A stretch of DNA of 64,000 nt. It comes from Hysterangium stoloniferum. Its lineage: Eukaryota; Basidiomycota; Agaricomycetes; Hysterangiales; Hysterangiaceae. Under the pieces are notes generated by a model. That model did not search any database. It worked only from the letters and a program-made list of their open reading frames with translations, and had not been told where the DNA came from. The position numbers and the translations under genes are program-made. The stretch spans positions 412,053-476,052 of the forward strand of contig WHVD01000066.1 in NCBI GenBank assembly GCA_015178975.1. Reading direction: 5' to 3'. Positions 19,975-30,890 of this stretch are shown here, piece by piece (positions within the stretch are counted from its first letter, which is position 1; each line of letters begins with the position of its first letter).

Positions 19975-21000
19975 GCTTTGTAGGACGCCAAGTGATTACA
20001 GTAATTAATGTTAGTGGAAACAGTTGTGTGAATGGATATGGGGTCATAGGCACATGGATGCAGGTGTCTTGGAAGAGACAGAGAGGGAGGGGAAGAAGCT
20101 TGGGAAAGTTGATAGGAGAGACAGAGTAGGGATGATAAGAAGTGGGGAGGTTGGGAGTGGTAGCAATGATGGTTGTAACTGTGATTCCCATAGGAATCTG
20201 AGAATATGTGGGGTGAGATTGAGGTGTGTGTCGAGCGCTCTTCTTGTTTTTTGTGTCTATCTCCCTAGCTGTATGCCTTTACCCACAGGTTTCTCACCTG
20301 AAGGGGAATGCAGAGGGATTGGTTTGGGATGGGAATTGTTTCATTGTGATTTTCTTTTCTCTTTCTTACACTCATTCTTTCGTATCATTGGGCTACAATG
20401 CTGATTGCTTCTCCCATCTTTCAGGATCTAGATTATGGCTACACCTCAATGGGAAAATTACCATGCTACATACATTCACTCTCATTCCCACCATCCTACA
20501 TAATCCGCTTGAATGCAAACCAACTCTGTCAGCTGGATATCAGTCCTGGGGTGAGAGATCACACAGAATGTACACTTGTTGCAGGATAAAGTGATAACTT
20601 AAATGTATGTCTCTTCTTCCCTTGCCGTAAATCCTATAATGACTAATAACTTCTACCTCAGCTTCCAAGGCTCCAATCACATTGTACTCCTCTGGACCCA
20701 CCACTGCTGCTTCCAAATCCTTCCTGGCATGCCAATTTCCAACTCCAGGGATCTCATAGTGCATCCCAAATAGGCAGCCACCATTGTCGTTGAAGGAGAA
20801 GGGACAAATGAAGGCTTTAAGGATCTCTTGGGAGGATGGGGTGAAGAATTAGTGGGAACAGCTGTCACGAGTCCTGGGGGCTTGAGTGTGAAGATAGGAA
20901 AGGGTGATGCGAGGAGGGTGTTTAGGATTATGATGGCAAGGAATAAAAGATTGTGAATTAAGTTTTCTTTTCAATTCCCTTGTCCTGCTCACTTTAAATA
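19975..21000 (+). other. Possible decayed spliced gene, unrecognised
   Basis: Several AG-preceded open segments occur on the plus strand. One follows a pyrimidine-rich stretch and CAG at 20427 (DLDYGYTSMGKLPCYIHSL, near 20430-20490), and another lies near 20780-20960 (EGFKDLLGGWGEELVGTAV). Introns of 60-90 nt would be needed to join them. I do not recognise the product and could not build one continuous frame, so this may be chance or an old gene fragment. Confidence 0.25.
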
Positions 21001-21111
21001 TAACTCTCAGTGAGTGATACACCTTCACTGTAATATGTATTTTTCTCTACCTAAATATAACTGAAGTGACAGTAAGTAAGCTACCACTGTAAAGTAAAAA
21101 AGAGATGTGTA

Positions 21112-21144
21112 CCTCTCAGTGAGTGATAAACCTTCACTGAGAGG
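21112..21144. repeat. Perfect 11-bp hairpin plus a direct copy
   Basis: CCTCTCAGTGA and TCACTGAGAGG form an 11-bp stem with an 11-nt loop. A direct copy of its left half (CTCTCAGTGAGTGATACACC) lies at about 21004. It sits 3' of the host gene ending at 21258. It may be a MITE end or an RNA 3' element. Confidence 0.5.
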
Positions 21145-21257
21145 CTACGCAGTCGGTCTCCATTCCATATAGTTCAGCAACGACCAGTGAACTATACAGT
21201 CGCTCTATACTTATTGCGTTCAAGCTTACCAAAAATAGCTTATGTAACGCTTATACT

Positions 21258-23978
21258 TCAACAATGCCCGGATAAATACTTAGATTTATCGTCGACCCAG
21301 AGCAAAGCTGCGGGGTATGTGGGAGCTTGGCCTCCATGCATCCACCTCTTGGACCACACTCTGTTGTCAGTCCCAATTTTCCGACGCCCAAAGCTCATTC
21401 CTGTCCTCACGTAACCGAAACCAAGTTCCTCCATGAAGTTCGAATTAGACATTACCGGCCCACCAGTGAAAGGTGTGGCGATTGTGCATAAGAAGGAATG
21501 AGTGGTGTGATATAAACGTTCAAAGTAGTAATTTTTGTCTGGGTCGTTAATTGAGCCGCGCATTGCGCAATGTGGAAGGAGACAACCGAGAGTAGGGATG
21601 GTATTCAGGCTGCGCACCATGGTACACGCAGGTTCAAGTTCGGGAGATGCAGCGATCAGCTTCAGAGTAAGCGCCATTATCATCTCGCCACACTCAAAGA
21701 GCAGCCAATTTGAACTCGTTTCCGTCAGAATCAGGCTGGTAAGACAGTTTCATGAGTGGATTGTAAGACGGTACTGGAAGGTGAAATATTGTAAACGTAC
21801 CGTACAACGGGCTCAGTGAACGAAGAAACCACAGTCAACTGGTTGATGTGATCGGTGAGAAGCGTGCTGTCGTTGAAGAAGGTTTGCAAGGAGTAAATAC
21901 TCCAATGCAGTGAGTGTGATGACTCCAAATCAAGATGAAGTGACAATGATGCTATATTCATGTTTATGTCGTCCACTGTGCCCTGGAATACAGCTCCAGC
22001 AATATCTTGAAACCATTTATCTTGGTGGAGGCAACAGACGAGAAGCCGTATATAATCATTATAAAAATAACATCGTCGTCGACCAGATTGTCTGTTATGG
22101 TTGTCGTCAGCAGGATGAAAAGATATGATGTCGCGACTCACGGTTGTAACAAGAATTCAAAGTAACCTCTGATCGCAGCAAGCTCCTCTATAGACAACTG
22201 ACGCACCGTGCAGATTATTTCCACGATATATGCAAGGCCGACAACGAGTGAAGGGTTTTGGCCAAAGGATGATAAATAGCCGGTGATTTGAATGACAAAT
22301 GTTGCTGCAACCTCATCCAAGTTGGTGTGTAGCGGTGATTTGATCACAATATTATAAAGCGATGACTTTATTGTAGTTGACGTATCTGACCACTCGGCGC
22401 AGCACACGAAGACGTAAGCCAAATATGCCATAAGCTGGGCACTGTACCCTCTCCTCTGTATATTCGGTGAATTCCAAGAGAACTCCTGTAAAACCATCAA
22501 CGCTCGTTCCCGAATTCGAGGCGGATATGTGGGTCTACGAAGACATGAGTGTATCTCAAGACTTAACGCTGAGTGATCCCTACCTCATTAAGTCAATGCT
22601 CTCTTGAATTAATCTGCCCAGTTTCGGCAGCGTGAGATGCTTGTGTAGAAACTTGCTAAAGGCCTTATCATCTTGATACCCACTCGCAATTCGTTTGTAT
22701 ATCCTCAACTTTGCCATCAGCGAAGCTGTCTTTACCTTGGAGATGACTTTCATCGTGATCCTCTCAAAACCGACTCCAAAATAATACCCGGGGCCAATGT
22801 CGATACTTGAAAGTGTGCCAACATGCTGTGTGAGAACCCCCCAGTCCTCACTATGACTTTGATATAGGCTGTGGTTGGAGGTGGTGTTGGTGGGTCTCCC
22901 TAGCATCCTAACAATAGTCGGTGGGTCATGGCAATTTGTCTCTCCTTGGCACTGAAAACTCGGGTTTGTAAACAGTGTACATAAAAAGGATATTTTTATT
23001 TTGCGCACCAATTCATCCACCCAAATCTCTACATGTGTCGCAGACAGTGGTATGTGCTGGTCGTCATCGCAAGCCCGGTAACACAAGCCGTGCCCGGGTT
23101 CATTACAGCTCCATCGTTCTCGAAGCTTCGCCCGGAATATTTCCCTCATGCTGAGATTCGAGGTGGTGATGGTGGGTCTCCCTAGCATCCTAACAATAGT
23201 CGGTGGGTCCTGGTAACTTGTCTCTCCTTGGCACTGAAAACATCGGGTTTGTAAACAGTGTACATGAAAAGAATATTTTTATTTTGCGCACTAATTCCTC
23301 CACCCAAATGTCTATATGCGTAGCAGACAGTGGTATGTGCTGGTCGTCATCGCAAGCCCGGTAACACAAGTCGTGCCCGGGTTCATTACAGCTCCATCGT
23401 TCTCGCAGCTTCTCCTGGAATATCTCCTTCATTCCCGTCTTAATGCTTTGTTCTGAGCTCAATGCAGCTGGGGAAACCAAGGGTGGTACCCCCTCAACGC
23501 CTTCGAGGAGGGTCTCAGCGGGTACACCGTCCGTCTTGTGACCGCTCAGAGTTGTCTCGTCGTAATTAGAATTTGGTGGGTAGCAGTTATACGCGGGCAA
23601 GAGGGCACTGTGACCGTTTTGGTGAGTTTGGAGGGTGCTTGGTGTGGTGAAGACTTTTGAACACTCATTGCAAGCGTACCCGTGATCCGGGTCATCACGT
23701 TTGGTAGCTGTCCTTGAAACGCGAGGACTATTTGAGCCTTGTATGTGTCGATAAGCCTGAAGAGCACACGGTGTGTCGCAACTGTCCTCGTGGCGGGTAT
23801 AACTACCTTGGCTGGTTCTCTTCAAATTTGGTGTCGCCCTATCAAGCTGGTGACTCTTCTCAGAATCGGCCGAGTTTGACCGGCCATCGGGGCTCCCGAA
23901 AGTGTTTGACATAAAACTCCCATTTACCATATTGTCCAATGTAATTGATGGACGTGCATAGTATGTAAACTCAAGCAT
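21258..23978 (-). CDS. Host gene: C2H2 finger plus duplicated RWSC-EPGH cysteine module, 813 aa inferred
   Basis: I infer six exons: 23978-23292, 23233-23009, 22951-22584, 22534-22142, 22091-21801 and 21735-21258. The five introns are 49-65 nt, all GT...AG, and join to exactly 814 codons with no stop. Exon 1 has one classic C2H2 zinc finger (YACNECSKVF…H-x3-H, Cx2Cx12Hx3H). It is followed by a module ERWSCNEPGHDLCYRACDD…HIPLSATHIDIW that is repeated almost exactly in exons 2-3. Similar Arg-Trp-x-Cys…His-x-Pro-Leu modules are known to me from hypothetical basidiomycete and ascomycete proteins. The C-terminal 500 residues are helical and unrecognised. The intron within the second repeat is 57 nt and could also be read through. 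Function unknown; a nuclear role is only suggested by the finger. The start is uncertain (MVNGSFMSN downstream is an alternative). Confidence 0.65.
22880..23432 (-). repeat. 282-bp tandem duplication inside the host gene
   Basis: Two copies (about 22880-23161 and 23162-23432) are highly similar and include the cysteine-module exon, the following intron (57 and 58 nt) and the next exon start. The period is 282 bp, a multiple of three, and splicing of the 58-nt intron keeps the frame open. Confidence 0.8.
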
Positions 23979-23996
23979 ACCCACTTAACCACCAAT

Positions 23997-25688
23997 TCAG
24001 CAGTCGCCAAATGACCAAAGCCTAAGGGACGTACTGCCGTCTTCCACAAATACTTCTGGGTTCACCTCATAAAGATAGCTTTCAAAACTTTGGAGAGTAT
24101 CTGTGGCCTTTAGAACAGAAAACAAGTTATCGGGGAGCGCATTGAATGCTTATAAACTCACTTTATCACTCGCATTTAAACGTATAAAGTCGTCGTCGTG
24201 AACCAATGCAAAATCGGCGTTCGATTTCTAAAGGGATGTTGACCCAATTGACTTTATGGAGGGTACCGAATTGGGAAATACCTCTAAAATGTATACCAAC
24301 ATAATATCCAAGCATGACACGCTCTGGGCAGCGAAGTGTGAGCATCGCATTACAAATGGAAACCCCATCAAATACTGACCATTCTCTGGTCCAGAACTGT
24401 CTCTTCCTCACAGGGAAATATAATATCGTCGGATAAATCGCTTGACTGGGATCGGTAGTCATCCAAATGTTTAGCAGATGTGCTAGCCGCGCTTGAGCCC
24501 ATGCTTGATCTTGATGACCCCGAGTCAAATTTAGACTTATCGTGATATCGTGGTTGGGAAAACTGCCGAGTCTCATCGCCGCCGCTGCCGCTACCATGGC
24601 CACCGCTACCGCCATCATGACCGCTACCGCCTCCACCATCATGGCCGTCACCGCCACCATGGCCGTCACCGCCACCATGGCCGTCACCGCCACCATGGCC
24701 GTCACCGCCACCATGGCCGTCACCGCCACCATGGCCATCACCGTCGCCACCGCCACCATTGTGGCCATCGTCGTCGTCATCCTTATGCTTCCGCCTAAAA
24801 TTGCAGTGATAGTAGCCATCGTAAGGTTGTTTACTCCTTCCTTTCAATCGCCCCATAAAACCTGGTCCTCTATCCCCCATCTTGTACCCGCGCACAAAGA
24901 CACATTGATCCCGGTCACCGCCTGTTCTTACACGAGCACTCAGTGGTCCGCTATTAGTGGCCTGCAGATGAGTCTCTTCTGATATCTTTCCTAAAACCGT
25001 GGCCTTTGCAATACCCGTCTGAATGTCGAGGTTAATACCGAAACGGAAGGCACTGCCACTGAAAACAGCAGCCGCCCAGGAAGATGTGCGATCATAGCCA
25101 GTAACGAATATCATATCCCAAAGAGTGAGCTCACGGCGATGGGATTTATTGGCGAATTTTAGCCACTCTTGACTGTGCTTCTGAATGGCGGAAATAAAGT
25201 AGCCAATATCGAGAGCATCAACAGAGTCAGCGTCATCTCCGAGGGTCAATATGGCACCGGTGGCCTTCGATGATTCAAAGGTAAATCCACCCCCAAATTC
25301 AATGACAGGTCTATGTTTAACATGTGTATCATATTAAATTAATGTTAATAGTAGGACGTTATATAACTTACCCAGCAGAGATGTCACCATGAATCCCGAT
25401 ACGCTTCACCTCTTTACTCATGAAGGGTGATGACTTTGAGAGTCTCGACCGCTTTATTGTTCCGGTGAAAAGTCGTTCGTGATTGGTAGGAACGCCAGGA
25501 CGAAGCACACTGTTGTAGGGGTCTTCTTTGGGCTTCGAGGCGTTGAACAACCTTATCCATGTCCCATCTCTGACATAGCCTACGTCCGCAATTTCAACAG
25601 GCAAGTCTTCGTAAGGATCTGCATTCCAAAGAGGTTGGCCACGCTTAGCATGCAGGAGACGTTCAGCGTAAATCTCTTGGGCAGTCAT
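23997..25688 (-). CDS. Agaricomycete-type hypothetical protein with LFN and HDDD motifs, possibly broken
   Basis: Exon 1 is 25688-25372 (MTAQEIYAERLL…GQPLWNADP…VGYVRDGTWIRLFNAS). A 61-nt GTAAGT…TAG intron follows (25371-25311). Exon 2 starts 25310 (PVIEFGGGFTFESS…) and holds MIFVTGYDRTSSWA and DQCVFVRGYKM, motifs I recognise from a large family of agaric proteins of unknown function. A Gly-His-Gly-Gly-Asp repeat follows. That frame stops at 24368, yet the family's C-terminal motif ADFALVHDDDF is open in another frame at 24218-24186, so at least one more intron (borders not fixed) or a frameshift lies between. After HDDD an in-frame TAA at 24152-24150 precedes an open tail to TGA at 23997. Only about 18 bp separate that stop from the next gene's ATG. 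Possibly a pseudogene. Confidence 0.6.
24590..24770 (-). repeat. 18-bp coding minisatellite (GHGGGD repeat)
   Basis: A run of 18-bp units built on CACCATGGCCGTCACCGC gives tandem Gly-His-Gly-Gly-Gly-Asp in the frame of the host protein. The unit is a multiple of three, so copy-number change keeps the frame. The open frames on the other strand here are shadows. Confidence 0.75.
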
Positions 25689-25929
25689 TGGGGAAGCTAT
25701 TGTGGTTATCTCGTTTTAGTTTCCTATTTACAGGGTTTATTGTTAACTTTTCAGAGAAAATATGAGCAAATCACGAGAGAACAAGCGCAGTGCAGTATAA
25801 GTGATTTTGGAGTTATAAACGGTCTCATACGTAACTACAGGGATTATATACTAATAACAAGAGCGATAATGAATGTGGGTATTAGCGACCCCGGTCACTA
25901 TACGACTCCAACTGCTCGCTTTACCCAAA

Positions 25930-27345
25930 AATCTAACATTTATAGGCTGTGTATGTCAAAAAAATGTAGCTATATCTAGTATCCTGTGAGCAGCGCAACA
26001 ATAGTAGCTGTGTGACAAGATTGAGCTGAACTGAGATTCGTATGAACATCAGACAATCTATGTAGAAGGTTTATGTGCGCCTAACCAATGTGCAAAACTA
26101 AAGCCAGTTGTTGGAAATCATTTATTTCTGATTCTCTACTCACAAAAGGCTGGGTTCGTTTAGCATGCAAGAAACGTTCAGCGTAAACATCGTGGATAGT
26201 CATTGGGGAAGCTATTGCGGTGGGTTGCCCATTCACAAGGTTTATAGGCTGTGTATGTCAAGAATTGTAGCTAGATCTAGTATCACGAGAGCAGCGCAAC
26301 AATAGGTAGCTGTGTGACAAGATTGGGCTGAACTGAGATTCGTATGAATATCAGACGATCTATGTAGAAGGTTTATGTGCGCCTAACCAATGTGCACAAA
26401 TAAAGCCACTTTGTTGGAAATCATTTATTTCTATTTTTTCCGATTTTCCACTCACAAAAGGCTGGCCACGCTTAAAATGCCCGCGACGTTCAGTGTAAAA
26501 TATTGGACAGTCATTGGGGATGCTAATGTGGTGGATTGCCCATTTACAAGATTTATAGAGGCTGTGTATGTCAAGAATTGTAGCTAGGTCTAGTACCATA
26601 AGAGCAGCGCAACTGTGTGACAAGATTGGGCTGGAACATCAGACGATCTATGTAGAAGGTTTATGTGCCTTTAACGAATCTGTAAACATAAAGCCAGTTG
26701 TTAGAAATCATTTATTTCTATTTTTTCCGATTTTCCACTCACAAGAGGCTGGCCACGCTTAAAATGCTCGCGACGTTCAGTGTAAAATATTGGACAGTCA
26801 TTGGGGATGCTAATGTGGTGGATTGCCCATTTACAAGGTTTATAGAGGCTGTGTATGTCAGCTAGATCTAGTACCATAAGAGCAGCGCAACTGTGTGACA
26901 AGATTGGGCTGGAACATCAGACGATCTATGTAGAAGGTTTATGTGCCTTTAACGAATCTGTAAACATAAAGCCAGTTGTTAGAAATCATTTATTTCTATT
27001 TTTTCCGATTTTCCACTCACAAGAGACTGGCCATGCTTAACATACAAGCGACGTTCAATGTAAACATCTTGGACAGTCATTGAGGAAGCTATTGCGGTTA
27101 TATCGTTTTAGTTACTTTTTACAAAGTATAGGCCATATATGTCAAGAAATTGTAGCTATATCTAGTGTTATGTGAGCAGTGCAACAAGAGTAGCTGTATG
27201 ACAAGATTATGAATTGACATTCATATGAACATCAGACAATCTATGTAGAAGGTTTATGTGCGCCTAACCAATCTGTAAAAAGAAAGCCAGTTGTTGGAAA
27301 TTATTTTTTTTCTATTTTTTTCTGATTTTCTACTCACACCATCCT
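25930..27345 (-). repeat. Tandem array of truncated first-exon copies
   Basis: Five diverged units of about 285-312 bp follow one another; the marker GGCTGTGTATGTCA occurs near 25945, 26247, 26558 and 26847, with a variant near 27130. Four carry a remnant of the start of the gene at 25688: minus-strand ATG at 26203, 26514, 26801 and 27080. For example MTIHDVYAERFLHAKRTQPF at 26203 corresponds to MTAQEIYAERLLHAKRGQPL. Where the real exon continues, the copies run into GTGAGT. They look like duplicated promoter plus exon-1 pieces with no gene body. Confidence 0.7.
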
Positions 27346-27526
27346 CCTCCTGATCATGCCTTACAGCTTTTCCGAGTATCTAAGGTGAAGTTCAAAATTA
27401 AAAAAAAAAATCCTGCTTTTGACCCACAGACAAATTGTGCCCTATCTTAAGAAAGGGACATAATTAAGACACAATAATTTGGGGTGTTTATGATAAAGTA
27501 TTATATAGATATCCATATACAGTATA

Positions 27527-27642
27527 CAGTGCCTCAAAAACCCTTCCAATGTTTGGTAGTTCAGATTTACATCCCTGATAACTCCAAGAGTAAAAATGGA
27601 AAAATATCAAAACTATTTGTGAATATGCTCTATCATCATCAA
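27527..27642 (+). mobile_element. Tc1 terminal repeat remnant
   Basis: Matches the left terminal repeat of the Tc1 element at 55701 (CCCTTCCAATGTTTGGTA, then the AAAATATCAAAA and GAATATGCTCTATCAT blocks). Only about 115 bp remain, abutting the Helitron start. Confidence 0.7.
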
Positions 27643-27839
27643 TCAATATATAGTAAAGTTGCTTGGTGGGTGGTGGGCACTTTTTGGTGCCGCTAGGCAC
27701 CCTAATTTGTGAGGGTGCACAGCACCCAAATGTTCCCATTATGGCCGGAAATCCCGATGAGGGTGCATCAGCGCCCAAATGGCCTGATAAGGCAGGCAAA
27801 AGGTACCAGAATTTAGCACTATGAATGAGTCAGCATGGG

Positions 27840-28010
27840 AGCTTTTCTCCACTCACAGGAGTATTTCATGACACCACAGGAGCTTTTCTAACAGCACAGG
27901 AGCATTTGTGATGCTGTGGGAGTATTCTGTCACATCACAGGAAGTACTTTCGTGACAGTGTAACACTGCGGGAGCTTTTTCAACACTGTGGGACCATTCC
28001 CTTTGCTGGC
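27840..28010 (+). repeat. Degenerate ~28-bp repeats near the Helitron 5' end
   Basis: Imperfect units such as CACAGGAGCATTTGTGATG and ACTGCGGGAGCTTTTTCAAC. The reverse complement of the same block occurs at about 42330-42480 and 45975-46075 in the composite satellite. Confidence 0.6.
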
Positions 28011-28514
28011 ACAGGAACACAGGATGCCCACAGTCAAGCCTCAAGGCTGCCACTCTTATCTCTCTTCCCCTCTCATCCAGCCGTCTCCTCCTCAGAGTCA
28101 CTATCTGGAATTATTTCTCAACATATTAAACCTTTATCAAGGTGTGTTAAGACTGTATTTAATCCCATTTATCTTGCTTTTCTAATTGATAATTATTTGT
28201 TATCATGTTATCATGCAGACAGAATCTGCCTCCCTTCTGGCCCTCTGCTCCCCATATTAGAGGTGTCCCTTCTCTGAAGTTTTTCTGGCCTCTTGGAACT
28301 ATATCAAAGGTGTGGTGAGTCTGTTGTTATTATTAATCATAGTTATTATTAATCAACTTTTGCTTTTTTGATTGACTTGATAATTTGTCTGCAGTCAAAT
28401 TGCCCTTTCCTGGCAGTTCTTCTTATTCATAATTTTCCTGTATACAGTCTCAAGACTCTCCTATACTTTTGAGGTGTGTTTTGGACTTCCTTATGCTGTT
28501 TTAAATTATTTATA

Positions 28515-29110
28515 CTTTATTCTTTGCATTTTTGGGCAATATTAGATCCAATTGTCTGAATTATTTTTTTCTGACACTCTTCACTGGTTTTGTAAGTGGT
28601 CCCTGTGAGTATAGGTAGCACATTGAAGGTGAGTCCTGTCCCTGGAATTAATTTCACCTTTTTTTGCTTAAAGATAATTCATACAGTTGCCATTTACCTC
28701 CATTGTGTAGCTTTTTGGCTTTATTGTTGTTTCTGCTCTCCCTGGGACATATAAAATACCTCCAGGTTAGTATTGATACACTCTATCATGTTGTTAAAAA
28801 TTATTTATACTTGATTTTTCACATTTTTGGGTTATTTTAGATCTATTTGTCTGATTTCTTTTTCCCTAGCACTCACCATTGCTTTTGTGAGTGCTCCCTG
28901 TGAGTAGTGTGGAGTATTGAGGGTAAGTCCTATCTCTATGTTTAATTTCACCTTTTTTGGCTTAGTGATTATTCATACAGTGGACATTGACTCCCATTGT
29001 GTGGCTTTTTTGCTTTGGGGCTATTTCTATTCTCCTTGGAAGATAGGAAATTCCTCAAGATTAGTATTGATACCTTCTCTCATTCTGTGAAAATTTATTT
29101 GTGCTTTATT
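28515..29110 (+). repeat. ~285-bp tandem duplication upstream of the Helitron ORF
   Basis: Two diverged copies share TGTCTGA…CTCCCTGTGAGTA…TTAATTTCACCTTTTTTTGC…CCATTGTGTAGC blocks. No reading frame. It belongs to the long 5' leader of the Helitron. Confidence 0.55.
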
Positions 29111-29282
29111 TCTTACTAATCTAAGCCTAAGTCATTTCAACTTACTCCCTCTTTTCTCTCCCTCTCTCTTTAACAGATTTTTGGTGTCTGCTGCTGCTGC
29201 TTGGTTCTAAATAAGCCATATATGTAGCTCCCTTCGTGATATTGCACTGGCATTTCTCTCTTGAGTGGATCCCTCCATTATT

Positions 29283-30890
29283 ATGGATCAAACACCTGAG
29301 CATCATCGGGAAGAGGAGTGAAGGCAGCATAGGGCACAATTGCAAATGACATCTCCATCTGACCGCTATCGACATTCAGCTGTGGTGAATTATGATGTAC
29401 CACTCCCTGCTTCACCATTCCCACATCTTCCTGTTGGTGCACATCAATCTGATGATCTATTTTTGGTTACTCCACAACCGCAGCCTGCAGGTGGCTCTGC
29501 AATAGTTGGCTCTGATGCAGTGGCTGCCTTGCATAGGCAGTATTTAGCTTTGCCACCATTATGAAAACCAATTGGACGGGGTCATGGAAGAGGAAATACA
29601 GCTGCTCAAGTGCAACAACCAATTTTGCAGTTAGCACCACATCCACAGCAGAGTCATCAACCAGCACATGTGCCTGTTCAGCCACAGGTTCCAATTGTCC
29701 AATTGGCACCAGTCCAGCATGGTCGTCCATCTGCACCACTGCACCATGGACATCCACCTCTTAATGCTATGCCACAGCTCCAGGCACAGGTACCCATTTT
29801 GCAGTTAGCCCCACCACAGCATGGCATTCCCCCTGGAAATAGAGCTTCCCAATAGCAACAACCACCTATTTTGCAGTGGGCACCACTACAGTATCATCAT
29901 CTACCTGGAAATCCAGCTCCACAACAGCAACAACCACCTATTTTGCAGTGGGCACCACCACAGCTTCATGATCCACCTCAAAATCCAGCTCAACAACAAC
30001 AGGGACCCATTTTACAGTTAGCACCACCACAGCATCAGCATCCACTTCCACCACAGCATCACTATCCACCTGGAAATCCAGCTCAGCAACAACAGGGACC
30101 TATTTTGCAGTTAGCACCACCACAGCATTACCATCCACCTCCACCACAGCATCACTATCCATCTGAAAATCCAGCTCAGCAACAACAGGGACCCATTTTA
30201 CAGTTAGCACCACCACAGCATCACTATGTACCTGGAAATCCAGCTCCACAACAGCAACAATGGCTACAGTTAGCACCACCTCCTGCTATTCCCCCACTTC
30301 CTATCTTGCTCCCACCTCCAGCCATTCTACAGCCTGCAGCCATGCCTCCACCTCCACCTCCACCTCCACCCATTCCACAATTACCCATTGGATGGCAACC
30401 AGTTGTGGAGGAGAAATTCTCAAGACATGACTTGGGACCTATGAACATACAGTGTCCAGACTGTGGAGCTTTGCACTGGCTGGATGAGCATCTGGCAAAT
30501 AGCTCTAAGACACATCCAAAATTTGGCAAGTGTTACAAGTGAGGAAAGGTGGCCTCCCCAATACTTGAGCCAGTCCCTCACACTTTAAGGTCTCTCCTGG
30601 AGGATAATATAGACAATAGCAGAGAATTTCTCAAGAATATTCATGCCTATAATAATGCATTTGCATTTACATCACTGGGTGTCAATTTGGATGAGTCTGT
30701 CTTGCAAGGTGGTGGTGGCCCATATGTCTTCAAAATTGATGGTGAATTGTATCACCAGCATGGTGCCTCAATTCCTTATGGAGAAGGTGTATCATGTAGT
30801 TATGCTCAGCTTTACATCCATGATCCCAGGAGGATGGACAGATGCAGGCATTGCGGCAGAGGCAGAATCATAGGGCAAATAGAAACCTAA
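29283..30890 (+). pseudogene. Helitron protein, N-terminal Pro/Gln-rich and cysteine region
   Basis: One frame is open from ATG 29283 (MDQTPEHHREEE) to 30890 except for four stops. All four fit a single C-to-T change (CGA to TGA three times, CAG to TAG once). Residues up to about 350 are Pro/Gln/His-rich repeats (QQQQGPILQLAPPQH, four close copies in 29.95-30.23 kb), then a polyproline run. Next comes the conserved Helitron cysteine motif CPDCGALHWLDEH (about 30457-30495), and NIHAYNNAFAFTSLGVN, IDGELYHQHG and AQLYIHDP, which typify the region before Rep. Confidence 0.8.

Noticed and set aside
24542..24982. Plus-strand ORFs of Thr/Ala/Met and Arg/His repeats
   Set aside because: Shadows of the GHGGGD coding repeat on the minus strand.
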